Positions 49,001-60,978 of a stretch of 64,000 nt of DNA are shown piece after piece. The first letter of the stretch is position 1; the number at the start of each line of letters is the position of its first letter. The notes under the pieces were generated by a model. It saw nothing but the letters and a program-made list of their open reading frames with translations. It did no database searches and was not told the origin of the DNA. Both the position numbers and the translations under genes were made by a program. Source of the stretch: Talinum fruticosum (taxonomy: Eukaryota; Streptophyta; Magnoliopsida; Caryophyllales; Talinaceae); assembly GCA_021018815.1 (NCBI GenBank), contig JAITYX010000007.1, positions 4,837,001 through 4,901,000 on the forward strand, in the 5' to 3' direction.

Positions 49001-51031
49001 CCGTATTTTGTTTTCAATGCCACAAATCAATCTACATGGATGCATATTCCCTTGATATTTTAATTTCCCGCTCCTCCTCTATATTCCAAAGTCCATTCCC
49101 CTTAACTTAATTCACTTTCAAACTGAATGAGTTTAGGAACTAATACTTTTACGAGCCACAATAACCACAAGTAGATACCACCTAATTCAATGTTTCAACT
49201 TTTCACAATTCATTATCTTTACCTCAATTTCTCATTTTACGTCTCTACTTTTTACTCAACTTCTTTTACCCATATTCAACTATATAACTCTTGATCTCAC
49301 TTCGTCACTTAAGTTCCTCTCGCTATGCTTATCTTCAACTTGATTTAATCTCAAGGCTTAGACATATTCTAAACTCAACTTAACCTTACCATTCTCAACT
49401 CGTCATTTCCTGCCTTAACTCCCATTGTATGTTTCTTTCTTATTAATCGACTCTTATTCGCCCATCCTTAGTTGTATAACTCTTAATCACTTTTCATCAC
49501 TCAATTCCCATTAGCTTCGTTTACCATCACATTTAGTTCAATCTCAAGGATTTAAATATACTTCGAACTCAATTAACCTCACAATCACACATTTCTCACT
49601 CCCATGTCTCGAATTGTGCATCCATCAACATGAATTCATATTCCTCTTTATACTTCACCCATTATTTCCCGATATTAGCAATCATCTCCTAATGCCGTAG
49701 ACCCAATAAATCTCTAAGGCTCAACTTGAAATATTAATCCATAACTTATGCCCAAACCATAACGTGCTCATATTCTCGATGTGACTCACTACACCCAAGC
49801 AGACCTAACTCCATCCGAATTCCCGATTTTCAATTCAAGCCTAAGCAACTACCAATTCCGCTCAAAATTCCTAATTCCACTTTCAGCAACTACTAACCTC
49901 GTTTACTCATACATTTTCAATATTCACAACAAGGTTCAATAGTCACAATAAATTCATTTGGGTTTCGAAAGTACTAATAGTTTAGAGTATAGTACTACCC
50001 ACCTCGAATTCTAGGGTTTGGAATCGATTGAATTGCTTGTTGTCCGTGTTCTGCGTTCGGTTTTGTTCGGTTCCAGGGGACTCTCGCTTCGGTTCAACGT
50101 TTCGGTTCCCACTGCCCTTGGTCTAGCCCTCGTTTGCTTGCCCTCCGATCCTCCTCCCTTGCCGCCGTTGCTTTTCCCGGTTCCGGCCTCCCGAACTCTC
50201 TCTCGTCCGTCTCTGTTTCGGGCCTCTCCTCCGCCCCTCGTTACGCCCCAGTCTCTCGCTTTCTTCCCTCACTCGCCGCCTACTCGTGTCGCCGAGCTGC
50301 TCGCGTGACAGACCGTCGTTTTCCGGGTCTGCGGTGGTCGTCGACCCTCTCTCGGGTCTCTGCACCGCTCGCCTCTTCTCTCTCTCTCTTTCCCGCTCGG
50401 TGCTCCCTCTTCCCCCTTCCCTTGCTTTTCTTCTTTTCCTTCGCCTTCGTCGCCGCCGGCCCGCGTTCGCCGCTCAACTCGCCGGCATCCGGCCTCTGCT
50501 CCGGTTCCCTCGCGCCTCTCTCGCTTTGTTCTTCCTCTCTCTCTCTCTCTCTATGTTCTTCCTCCCACGTTTCCCTTTCTTTTCCTCTGCTCGGCCTTCG
50601 GGCCTTCTTCTTTGCTTCCCTCTTTCTTCACCGAACAGCTAGCTTGGTGCCTCACTATTATTGGACCCCCAACTTTAGTTTCTATCTAATTTCTCTACTC
50701 AAGCAATCTCCACTTAAACCAAATCCCACCTCCTTATTTCCTTTTTCCCCTTCTTGGTAAGTAAAATAGGGTTGGTTCAATTAATAGTTATCGGGCCCAC
50801 TCTACCAAGTCCAACTCGGGTTGTTATTTAGGTAGTCCAGGCGGAGAATTCAAAGGAAAGAATTAATACGCTCTACTAATTATAGTTACACGATAATAAT
50901 AATTCGCCCAATTAATTTTACGAATATCTAATCACGTATATAACTTGGTCATTCGACCTACTCTATTTAATTAAGATTAAATAATAAACTTAACTCGTAT
51001 GGCTAACTAACCCAAAATTACGGGTCTTACA
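46065..51031 (-). mobile_element. Minus-strand solo LTR, Tekay/Del-like, with another LTR nested in it
   Basis: On the minus strand it starts TGTAAGACCCGTAATTTTGG (51031) and ends GGGGTGTTACA (46065). The flanks TAATA and TAATG give a 5-bp target duplication with one mismatch. A GC/CT-rich block lies at 50040-50640, in the corresponding place to those of the other LTRs. Removing the insertion at 46719-48204 leaves about 3.5 kb. The long Ser/Pro/Arg-rich frames in the GC block are base-composition artefacts. Confidence 0.65.
46719..48204 (+). mobile_element. Solo LTR with GCACGGCCGTGC array, Athila/Tat-like
   Basis: It starts TGTTAAACCTCG and ends CTCCGAACA, flanked by ATTTA and ATATA (4 of 5 match). 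It contains many copies of the palindrome GCACGGCCGTGC and variants (46975-47260). Its 3' part, GTGGATACGACCCATACTTG followed by CTACACCGTGCACTTGCGG, is the kind of LTR end I associate with Athila/Tat Ty3 elements. Length is 1.49 kb with no coding. Confidence 0.6.
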
Positions 51032-51053
51032 TAATGTTCCTTTTGTGAAATAT

Positions 51054-52773
51054 TAAGAGCATGATAAATGTGAATGTAAGATTTTACTTGCGAACTGTGA
51101 TTGTGTTTGTATACCGCTTTCCACGTATTGCATGTTATTGTTTATCGCAGTTTCTACAACTCATAAATAAAAGTGACATCGAGTGTATATTCGGGTGTCG
51201 AATCACAGGGAATAGGGTTTTAAGTATCGAATACTAATTCGAGAGGCAAGCTAGGCCAAATCAAATATGTGGGAAAGTTAAATAAAGAAACCGAAAAAAA
51301 TGGCCTGGTTGTATTTTGCCAATTAACGAACTAATAAGCCAATACAAGGTCCTAACCTATATAATTTAAGTTAGCAAATTGAGATGGTCGGTTGTATTAG
51401 GAAAGCTCACCCAAATCCACTTTCACGGGTCATGAGCTAGTCTAAGTAGTCTAACCACCTATTTTCATGGGGTTAGCCCAAGTAGACCACAAGGTTAACA
51501 ATCCTCGGACCTAGCTTGGGTTTGGGCTATTTTCATGCCAAAATTCCGACTCTTCAAGTCTCCTACACTAGCAAATCAGCCTTACTTTTTGATATAAGTC
51601 AATCGCCCAAAAATATAGATGAAAACTCTTTCAAACATTTCATCAAACACTGGGTAGACATGAGTGAAAACTTAAATTTGCAAGCATAAATTGGGTTTGG
51701 CTAAACCTAATACATGACTAATTAGCCACCAAAGGGCTAATCACAACCAAAGCCAACCAAACTACTCAGTAAATATGAGAAATTCTAAGCCAAAGTCTAA
51801 TCTAGCAATATAAAGAACAAACTTGGAGAGGAGAGAGGAAATTAAACTAACTTGCAAAAACCAAGCAAATAAACATAAATCATTAACATTAAACAAAATA
51901 TTAACTAAACTAACATTAATCTAACAAAAATAACAACAACAAAGCAAGAAATAAAGAGAGAGAAGAAGAAGAAAGTTTAGCCATTTAAGCTCCAAAGCTC
52001 CATGGTTTACAATTTTCAACCCAAATATATACTAATCTAACCTAATTAGTCTCTCTAATGGAGTTTTATTTTAGCTAACTATAAAACTAATCTAACTTCT
52101 AAATCCTAAGCAAGGGCTCTCTCTAAGAGGCATTTCCTAAAATTTAGCCAAAAATCGATTTAAATAGAAAAAAATGGTCAAAAACCAACCCAGGCAATAA
52201 CACGGCCGTGTCAAGTGACCATGTCACAATCTGGACAAAAAAGGGAGAAATCCATAAAACAACGCCTCCATAGCCTGCCCAACGGTTGTGGGCCAGACCA
52301 TGGGAGCTACCACGGCCATACCACGACATATGGGCCATGCCGTGGGCCTCCAAATGGGCTCTTCTTCCTTTGACTTTTGTTGGGCGAGATTGAGACTCGG
52401 TTCGATGTGATTTTGGTGGCTCGTGATCGTTTCAAAGGGTCCTTGAGAGGTTTGTTTTGGGTCCCGAGAATGCTACAAATGCTTGAACCTTGAGTGTGGT
52501 GATTCTAAAACTTACTTCAAACTTCCAAAACTCTTGCAAAAGGTTCATATGGGCTTGCGGATAGTCCCCATGTCTAGGACACATTTAGCATGGATCTTTG
52601 AAGCTTGATTTGTCGAAATTATCATCGTTTTTGCTTTATTCTCTCGCAAGTTGTCGGGTTTGACTTATTTTCTACAAAAATAAATAGCACAAATAAAAAT
52701 TCTAGAATTATATTATTTACAAACAAAAATAAGTGTTAGAGGGCTTATAAATAAGTTATTTACGCTCCCAACA
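51054..52773 (-). mobile_element. Solo LTR, Tat-like, minus strand
   Basis: On the minus strand it starts TGTTGGGAGCGTAAATAAC (52773). Towards its end it carries ATTCCCTGTGATTCGACACC (near 51220), a phrase common near the 3' end of such LTRs. AATAT flanks both proposed borders (51049-51053 and 52774-52778). However, the left border then reads TA where an intact LTR would show TG, so that side may be wrong or mutated. CACGGCCGTG words recur near 52200 and 52310. No coding. Confidence 0.5.
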
Positions 52774-53270
52774 AATATCCCTTTAAGTTATTTGTATTAC
52801 TTTCTTATGTACTTGTGTGTAAATCGGATAATGTGCAAAGTGTAACATTGGGAAATATGAGCGTTATTCAGTGGGTTCCAGGAGCTCATGAACTCATCAT
52901 TTTTTGGGTTTTATAAATTAAAGGGATCAAGGAAGCATCTAAGAAGATTAACGAGTTAGCGACAATTTGGTGATGCAAGATGGGAAGGAGGTCCATGTTT
53001 ATACTTTAGACTATGTTAGTAAATAAAAGGTAGGATGTATTTTGTATAAAATTTGTAAGATTGGTATTGATATGATTAAATATGAATATAAGTCGAATGT
53101 TTAGAAGTACCCGTCTGACTTTGTGTTAGAATTTTGGAAAAACTTCCACTGCAATTCGCTATTAAAAGTTTAAATAAGGTTAAAAAGTTAAGAGAGTCCG
53201 GTGGGTGTCCTAATGGGATGTCCATGGCGGTGACACACCGACTACTCCGAGGTTGGGTCGTTTCAAAGGG

Positions 53271-53637
53271 TTTCCCTTATGGCTTACCAAATCCTATTTT
53301 GGAATGAAATCTTTATCACATACTAGACATGGGTAAGAATCCAAACCCAACGACATAACACTTAAACTCATCGACACTGTCGTTAGGAGCTCTAACCAAC
53401 AAACTTCTATTAAGAGACAATGGCCTGCCACTAAAGGATAACGGTTACCACCGGTAATAGGCTTGAGTCAGTTTTATTCTTTCCATGTAATCTGATTTTG
53501 TGCTCAAGATGGATCTGTATCTATGCTTTAACTTGTTTGATTTCTTTCACTTTTTCCAAAAGTAAAGGCACATATTTTTAAAATTGTTTTATTTTGAAAA
53601 CATATTTTGTATGAGACTTGTTCTTTAAATCGCAAGG
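53271..53637. other. Intergenic, nothing recognised
   Basis: A short stretch between the solo LTR duplication and the CACTA-like end. No gene seen. Confidence 0.4.
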
Positions 53638-54295
53638 TAGTACTATCACCGTAGCGACGGAAAAAGTCCGACGGGCAAGAAGTCCTTCGAACTGTCCGAC
53701 GAGGTTATCCGGCGGAATCCGACGTAAATGTGGAAATAATTTCGGTTTTCGGTTTTGCATGTCTCCAATGGGTTCGACGAGATTTCCGGCGGATATGAAA
53801 ACAAATCACTTTTCAGTTTTACAAGTTTCCGATGGGTATGACGGGTATTTCGACGGAATCCGAAAAAGTTCACTTTTCAATTTTTGTAAGTGTACGACGA
53901 GATTTCAATGGGAAATCCAACGGGCCCGTCGGACTTCGTCGCAATTCCCATCGTACAACTTTTGAAAATCAGATCTAAAATCCAAAACATAAGGACAGGG
54001 GGAGAGAAAAATCGAAGCGAGAGTGAAAGCGAAAGCAAGTGAGGGAGAGCGAACCACCACCACCACCACTTTCAACAACCACCACCATCGGAATTTGTTG
54101 GCCGAAAAAGTGGTCATCGCCGAGGTCCTTGGCCTGTAAAGCGAGTGAGAGAGTGAGTTAGCTAGCTAGGGAGAGAGAGTTTGAGGGTTACGGTTTGCCA
54201 CTCGCCGCCTCCTGCCCGTTGTCGCTGTCGTCGCCGCCTCTTCCTACCTTTGCCGCCACCGCCTTCCACCGCCACTCCTACTATCCCTCCACAAT

Positions 54296-54948
54296 TTACA
54301 AAAAAAAATCGGAACCGTGAACCGACCGAATCGAACTCGTTTATCCGGTTAAACAAAGCTGGTTAAATTTTCCAATGAAGCAATAGCTTATCCAGTTTGG
54401 TTCCGATTTGAAATTTTAAAACCGACGGTTAAGTGAAACAGAACCGACAATTTTTGTTTTAAAAATTATAAAATTATTACAAAATAATTTACTTATTTGA
54501 AAAAAAAATTCTAAGATTTTGTATGTTCCAAGTAACACCACTCTTGCTGACTTTTTTTTTTTTTTTTTCTTGGCGGCAGCAGGTAGTGCGGAAAGTGTAT
54601 GTTCTGTCTAGGCCAATTTGCTTGCTCTTTGTATGTTGTGTGCCTGGCAGGGAATGGGTTGTGCAAATTTTTTATTCATTGACAATAACATGTAGTTAGT
54701 ATTGCAGCAGGCCAGTGGCTGCTACTGCGCTCTGAAAAATTCCCAAAATTTGATTTGTAAATTTTTTCATTGCCGGTTCCAATTAACCTATGAATCGAAC
54801 CGAATAATTTAGTTAACCGACAACCTGTCAATCGGTTTATCTGATTCCAATTCCGTTTTACATTTTCACAAACCGTTACATCCGGTTAACCGGTTAAAAA
54901 AGTCGAACCAAATCGAACCGAACCGTGAATCCCCTACTTTATAAAAGG
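54296..54948. repeat. AACCG-rich repeat, probable hAT remnant
   Basis: Words such as CGAACCGAACCGTGAA, GGTTAACCGGTTAA and AACCGACGGTTAAG cluster at 54305-54435 and 54770-54935. The right border reads CCGTGAATCCCCTA, like a hAT end, but no inverted partner is visible on the left. Confidence 0.4.
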
Positions 54949-55772
54949 TAATGAAATCTAAAATTTTTTGTTATTTACTAAATTATTTAATTTTAGATTA
55001 TAGTTTAATTTCTGCAAATATATTTATATATAATTGTTTAGATGTATTATGTTGTATGTTTGAAATTTAGATTGTGGTATTCAAATTATAATTATTGGTA
55101 TGAAAGTGACATTGTGAAGTAAAGTTATAATTAGTAGAGTAAAGAATGAATTGTTATTGATATTGTTGGACTGAAATTAAAATTGTTGAAATTGCAATTA
55201 TATTATTGAAATTGTGTTTGCGGGTGTGAATGTCAAATTATTGAAGTGAAAAGATAATTTTAATTTTGTGAAAAATTGAATATATTGAGGAACTGAAATT
55301 GTTATTATTCTAATGAATTAAATTGAAATATTTATTGTGAAAGTTAAATAATTGATATTATAGTGTTTAAATTAATTAGTAAAAGTGAAAATGATCCCTT
55401 AATATATTATATAGAGAGAGTACATACTTATATTGTGGTAAAATGAAATTGTGCAATTATTAAACTATTTAAGGTAGACAAAAATACTAATTTATGTTGG
55501 AAATAGTTATATAATTATTTTATATGTACATGATATTCCTACCGATTTGAAATATAAATGCAAGTTGTTTATATTACAATAATTAAAATAATTTGATGTA
55601 GATGTATGGGTTAACCATTTAGTGGAGCTAAAATGAGTAATTGTTATCAAAATGCACATGTATATGATCCCTTAATATATTTTTGTTTATATGTTATTAT
55701 TGTGGTTCTTTTTGAACGTATTATTATTGTGGTTTTATTGCTATTATAAAATAGCAAAATTTATACCATGAG

Positions 55773-55774
<2 letters not shown>
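54949..55774. other. AT-rich filler inside the CACTA-like element
   Basis: Imperfect repeats of GAAATTG and TATTGTGAA words. Nothing coding. Confidence 0.4.

Positions 55775-55853
<79 letters not shown>
55775..55853. repeat. (AT)n microsatellite at the left MULE border
   Basis: About 39 uninterrupted AT units. The MULE target duplication is hidden in it. Confidence 0.95.
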
Positions 55854-55855
<2 letters not shown>

Positions 55856-56039
55856 AAAGGTTCAAGTAAGAACCCCCTATAGGTAAACACCAAACTATAG
55901 GTAAGAACTTCTAATCTTGACCCTTCAATCTTAATCCAACGGCTTAAATTAAAAGGGATTTTTATAATTAAAAAAAAAGGAAAAATAAAAAAATTAGGGA
56001 AGGGGTTAGGCTGCTACTGTCGACATTTCCCGGTTTCAC

Positions 56040-56400
56040 AATCCAAAACCTCTCTTCCTCTACTTTCTCTCTCCCTCTCGCTCGGCCACTCGCCGGAGTT
56101 CGGCCGGCCCGATCACCGGATAGCCACCCGCCGCCAACTCGTCGTCGTCGGACTCCGCCTCCAGCCGCCGGGCGCCCATCCGTTGCTCCCTCGCTCACCT
56201 CGCTCACCTCGCTTCCCCCTCTCTCTCGGTCGGACCTCCTTTCTCTCGCTCTCTCTCGTCGCCGGCGGTGCCCGTGGCCCGTCTTCTCTCCGAGTTGGCC
56301 TCATCAATGTTGCCAATTTCTCAGCCACCGTCTAACTGTCAAAGAGTCTATATCTGCAGCCACTCCATGGTAAAAGCTCTCCCTTTTAGGGTTTTCAAAA
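56040..56400 (+). other. GC/CT-rich leader-like block near the left MULE end
   Basis: After the left TIR, a CT-rich and then CG-rich block faces inward and ends CTCCATGGTAAAAG, which could be a splice donor. It resembles a plant 5' exon, perhaps captured from a host gene or part of a second MULE transcription unit. No protein family was recognised. Confidence 0.35.
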
Positions 56401-57145
56401 TTGAAATTAGGCAATTTCATTGCTACAACCTGAAACATGGTTCACTTTTCTCTTTATAACTTAATTGCGTTGTGCTATTCAGCGATTATGCCTCCGGTGA
56501 TATTGCTCGGGTATAATCGAATTCTAAAAATCTTGAAGCTTCACCTTTTCTTATTGTTGTTCTCTTGATAAGATTTTTAGAGGTTGTATATTTAGAATTA
56601 AGCTCTAAGCTCTATGAAATGTGAGAAGTTATTTCAATTTGGTTCCTAATGATATCGAGTGGTTGTATTCGGATTGATTCAAAGGGCATTGAGTTATGGT
56701 TGTGTTGCAAGATTTAACCTTTGTTTGCCATCTTTTGCTATTTGCAACCTCTTTCTCACTAGCTGACCAATTGTCCCGCCAATGTGCCACATTTGGCTCT
56801 ATCTTCCATCTTGTGCATCTCGTTTCTTCTCCCTACACCATAAACAACCAAACTCAATCTGTAACTTGAATGATTCTCATCTGTTAAAATTATTGTTGTA
56901 TCGAGGCCAAGTTTGTGGCTGTGATGTGCTTGTATTGTTGTATCGAGGCCAACTCGGAAAGGATGTGCCACATTTGGTGGTCTTGTGGTAAAGAAAAAAA
57001 TATACTTTTATATCTTTTCCAATTCGAGCAGGTGAGTTCAAACATCTTTTGATAATGTTGATTGGATAATAGATTGTGGTGCTAGTGATTATATTACTTG
57101 CTCATCTTCATAATGGGAAGTAGTCTAAGATTGCATAGATGTGCA
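56401..57145. other. MULE interior, nothing recognised
   Basis: AT-rich sequence with a short repeat of TTGTTGTATCGAGGCCAA (about 56892 and 56935). No coding support. Confidence 0.4.
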
Positions 57146-57214
57146 AGCCTATTAGCTCAAAGGTAGAGCAATGTTTAATAACACAAAGATGTGGGTTCGA
57201 ATCCCACATAGGCT
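57146..57214 (+). tRNA. tRNA-like sequence (pseudo-tRNA or SINE head)
   Basis: A perfect 7-bp acceptor stem (AGCCTAT with ATAGGCT), a 4-bp D stem (GCTC/GAGC) and a perfect 5-bp T stem (GTGGG/CCCAC) with loop TTCGAAT can be drawn. Polymerase III boxes look intact: A box TAGCTCAAAGG and B box GGTTCGAATCC. The 20 nt between D and T arms do not form a normal 5-bp anticodon stem with 7-nt loop, so no anticodon can be read and a working tRNA is unlikely. It may be a decayed tRNA or the start of a tRNA-derived SINE. Confidence 0.5.
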
Positions 57215-58083
57215 GTTTGCAACTAAGAATTTGCTTCGGACATCAAATAAAAATACAAAAATTATTCCAAAAATAAGAAATTCTGCTGGAACTAAGAACT
57301 CAATATGCTTGAATTTTATGTTCAAGCTTGGATAGTCATTCTCTTCATTGATTAACATCCTTTCCTATGTATTACACTTGCCCAAGGCCCTAGCAACCTC
57401 AAGTTAGACTACCACCAACTTTTACGAACATTGTTAGCATAAAATAAATTCATAAGTCATCGAAATAAATTCAAAAGCTCAAATTCGAAAGCTCAATATG
57501 GCATGAAAAAAATTCAAAAAGCTCAAGATAGCATGAAATTACTCGAAACAAATTTAGTAAGCTCAATATGGCATATTCGTTCATAATGGTTGTATACTTT
57601 TGCTAAACATTAACAAATGACTGAATATTCATGCAAATTAGTCAAGATTTCCAAGAAGATAGAATTGAGTAGCTACAACCATTGTTTACATTCGAATCAA
57701 ATGATAAAAGAATTACATTTGAATCAACCATTGTTTACATTCGAATCAAATGAAAAAAATACACATATAGTTAAGGAATGTTATAAATCTTCGGCAATCT
57801 TCAAAGTTCCCGCTTGTAATCGAACACACACACCAGCACATCTTCGATTGACCTTAAAAAGCATTCAAGCAATTAGAGTATGAAAAAAATTATATTATCA
57901 AAGATTACAAACAACATAACTATTTTTTACCGTAAGTTAGGAAAATCTCCTTGTAGGACAATTACGACTATCATGGTGAGCGTGTTGTCCACAAGTTTTA
58001 CAAAGTCTCAACGGTTTCGCTTGTTGCTCCATTGCCTTCTCTTTTCCACCTTTAATCCATCTACCGCTTCCTTTAGTGTTACA
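57215..58083. other. MULE interior, region downstream of the transposase
   Basis: Contains short direct repeats, such as AGCTCAATATGGCAT (57491 and 57561) and ATTCGAATCAAATGA (about 57690 and 57740). No gene was recognised. Part may be the 3' UTR of the transposase gene. Confidence 0.4.
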
Positions 58084-60125
58084 TTATTTAGGTGGAAGAA
58101 TGTCAATTTGCTCGGGAGCACTTGATCCAATAAACGATTCCAACTCACTTATTTTGCTTGCACTTGTATCACCACCCAACTCCTTCACTTCCTTCATAAT
58201 ATTTTGAATTCCATTGCCAACAATTGCGAGCTTTTCAAGGTCTCTACCGGCAACTTGCATGCAATCAAAGAAATCTAACCAATTTCTTGAAATTTTCCTA
58301 TCTTCACGGTCCATTTGAGAGCATCCCTCTAAAAGGATGTCGTTCACATGAAAAATTGGTTTGCTTGCCGACATTTTAGTCCATCGGTTCAAAATATAAT
58401 ATTCACGCAAGGACTTTCCCTTCAAAACACATAAAATGTGGCAACAAGGAATACCTTCACATTCAAACATCTTACATGAGCAATATGCCACATGAGAGGA
58501 GGGGTCATATATAACTTGCCTTTTCAAAGCCTTGTTTCGACTATTATCTGCTACAATAAGTATTTGCCCCTCATACATTACTTGCTTATCCTCAATCTCA
58601 CAATCCATAAACGCAATCCAAAACTGAGCTTGAAACTTGTAAAAATTAGCATAAGTAAAGATTTCACCTGCATGCTTCTCCAAATCTTTGTTGGTCTTCA
58701 ATATAGGCACTGAAGTAGAAGTATTATTATCCGCTTGTAACTGCCCATGTCTTTGCGGTTTCAATGCACTCTCAAATCGCATCCAGGACTCAACCAAACT
58801 CAAGTGTGGATTGGTAAAATTACTAAAAAATCGATTCTCACTTTCAGATCTTGATGTTGTCCTCAACACTTCTCCTAAAAATATATCCCTAAAATATGCG
58901 AGATATCCACCATTCTCGAATATCATACAAATGAGACAACCATGTATTATTTTGCAATCCAAAATCTTGAATAACAATTTGCCACCTTTCTTCAAATTCT
59001 GTTGGATTCTCTGAATTGTACACACATGACTTAAATCGAGCAAGAAAATCATTGTTACTATTCAAAGAAAATCCCACCTTCTCGAACAATTTTCTCATTA
59101 TATGCCAAATGCAAAATCTATGAGTAGTTGACGAAAATTTTGCTTCAATTGCCACTTTCATTGCAGGATCTTGATCGGTAATAATACAAACAGGCATGTG
59201 ACCCCCATTGCATCCAAAAACTTATCAAATAACCACATAAATGATTACGCTTTTTCATCCCTCGAGAATGCGAGTCCCAAACGTAACACATAGCCTATAG
59301 TTATCTAACCCCGTGAATGAGGCAAATATCATTTTGTATCGATTAGTGTCATATGTTGTATCATAAGAGACAACATCACCATATAGCGAATAATTTAGTC
59401 TCGCAATAGTATCCGCCCAAAACACATGTTTGAGTGTACCATCAACTTCTAACTCATAGGCAAAATAAAAGGATGGATGAATGTCTTGCTTCCTCTTAAA
59501 ATTCTCAATAAACATTTCGGCATCGGAATCCTTGATAAATGCTTTTAAGTCTCTTTGAAAGTTTTTCAAATCTTGTTTACTACATCCAACATTTTCATGC
59601 TCCTTAATGATGCGGTGAGCTTTAGAAGGACCGATATTAGCACAAGTGAGTAACTTGAATAAAGTCCTATGCACACTATTTATGCCTCTATTAGAATTTA
59701 ACATATGATGTTTCCTTGGAGTGGAAAATAAATGTGTATGGCCTTCATGAAACTTTAAAAGCACATATGCTCCATTTTTTGTTCTTGTATAACCAATCAT
59801 TGCATTACATCCTTCCCTAGTCAACTTCATTCTTCGATTGAGATTTGGATTAGTAGAAGCTCTTCTAAAACCTTGTTTAGAACACACAAAATACTTATAC
59901 TTTTCAACACCTTCCTTATCCTTCTTAGATGACGATTTCCGAATACTAAAACCAACATGATGAGCATGAGATTTATAGAATTTCTCATATTCTTCCAAGT
60001 TGGCAAACTCCAATCCTTCCTTTGGTTTCAACTCGTCCTCGCATAAGGGTATCCACTCTTTGATTACAGGTGTAGGACTTTTCCATTTTTCAGGCGTGCA
60101 ATGTTGTTCGCCCTCTTTCGAGTTG
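58084..60125 (-). pseudogene. FAR1/FHY3-type MULE transposase, broken
   Basis: Order on the minus strand: an N-terminal FAR1 DNA-binding domain (FYKSHAHHVGFSIRKSSSKK; CSKQGF; REGCNAMI; HEGHTH), the MULE transposase core with likely catalytic Asp in DVVSYDTTYDTN and in TDQDPAMKVAI, and a SWIM-type zinc finger (CSCKMFECEGIPCCHIL). The frame stops near 59255, is shifted over the segment with SFMWLFDKFLDAMG, returns for ITDQDPAMK, and shifts again near 58920. It then stays open for about 290 codons to a stop at 58084. At least three frameshifts or stops make it a pseudogene. Host FAR1/FHY3 regulators derive from such transposases; here the TIRs argue for a transposon gene. Confidence 0.8.
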
Positions 60126-60780
60126 CTTCCATATCATCTACAAAAGTAATGAATTAAAAATTAACACTATAAATTCAGCATTGCTTCCATATCATCTACA
60201 AAAGTCCCTAATCTATTGCTATAGCAAGAGAGCAAAATTAATATATACTCTAAACTTTGCCAAATAGAGGACATCTAATCTAAAAGCAACATCGCTCAAT
60301 ATAATCACTATGACAAACTAATACTGTGAAAGCAAGATAGAAGATTAACATATACTCTAAATTAACCTCAATATGACAAACGAATACTATGAAAGCTTCC
60401 ATATCATCTTACTTTCGGTTTCGGCATTGACGAAGTCGGCAAGCTCTTTTCCGGTGAAAACAGTAGACCCCGGTTTCGGTCGTTGCAATTTTCAGTGCTA
60501 TGTAGCCATGATGACGTACAAGTCCGAGTGGCCGCAATTTTCGAGCAATGGAACCTACGCTAGCTCTGTGACCGGGCCGAAATCTCGCTGGAGTTGCGGC
60601 AACAGAGTTGGCCGGCGAGTGGATGACCGTTGCGCGGCGAGCGGAGGCGGGTGCCGGTGCCGGCGATGGAGGAGTTGCTGCTGGCGGCGAGAGGTAGAGA
60701 GAGAGGGATGCGAGAGGTAGAGAGAGAGAGTGCACTGGAGTTTTTGTGAACGTCGATGAAATTGTAGCATCGACCCCTCA
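60126..60780 (-). other. Leader-like region of the MULE transposase gene
   Basis: A CT-rich and GC-rich block (60770-60560) lies just inside the right TIR and reads towards the transposase, as expected for promoter and first exon. A direct repeat (GCTTCCATATCATCTACAAA at about 60127 and 60184) lies between it and the transposase. Confidence 0.4.
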
Positions 60781-60925
60781 TTATTTTTTTGATATTTTTC
60801 TTTTTTTTAATTGTTAATAATGGTGGATTAATGTAGACCGTTGGATTAAAATTGAAGGGTCAAGATTAGAAGTTCTTACCTATGGTTTGGTGCTTACCTA
60901 TAGGGGGTTCTTACTTGAACCCTTC

Positions 60926-60929
<4 letters not shown>

Positions 60930-60972
<43 letters not shown>
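60930..60972. repeat. (AT)n microsatellite at the right MULE border
   Basis: About 21 AT units adjoin the right TIR, the counterpart of the tract at 55775-55853. Confidence 0.9.

Positions 60973-60978
<6 letters not shown>

Larger units (their letters stand above)
43380..53265 (+). mobile_element. Solo LTR (Tekay/Del-like) enlarged by nested insertions
   Basis: The outer ends are TGTAACAACCTGAG (43380) and GGTTGGGTCGTTTCA (53265). A perfect 5-bp duplication AAGGG flanks them (43375-43379 and 53266-53270). Subtracting the insertions at 45451-46062, 46065-51031 and 51054-52773 leaves about 2.6 kb, close to the 2.9-kb LTRs at 6877 and 14106. A GGATGTCCATGGCGGTGACA box near 53217 resembles the GGACGGCGGTAA box of those LTRs. 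A 37-bp tandem duplication occurs at about 43457-43530. No primer site follows, so it is a solo LTR. Confidence 0.72.
55854..60926 (-). mobile_element. Mutator-like element (MULE), 5.07 kb, FAR1-type
   Basis: About 93-bp terminal inverted repeats (55854-55950 and 60830-60926) differ at only a few positions. Both carry AAGAACCCCCTATAGGTAA. The element sits between two (AT)n tracts, so the target duplication cannot be measured. Inside are a broken FAR1/FHY3-type transposase gene on the minus strand, a tRNA-like sequence, and GC/CT-rich leader-like blocks next to both ends. The high TIR identity suggests a fairly recent insertion, whereas the transposase is already decayed, so the copy probably moved with help from another element. 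Confidence 0.82.

Noticed and set aside
50134..50760. Open frame of about 208 codons, Ser/Pro/Arg-rich, plus strand
   Set aside because: It lies in the GC/CT-rich leader block of a solo LTR, overlaps equally long frames on both strands and has no recognisable domain; base composition explains it.
60373..60735. Frames of about 110 codons on both strands near the right MULE end
   Set aside because: GC-rich leader-like block with competing frames on both strands; treated as untranslated leader.
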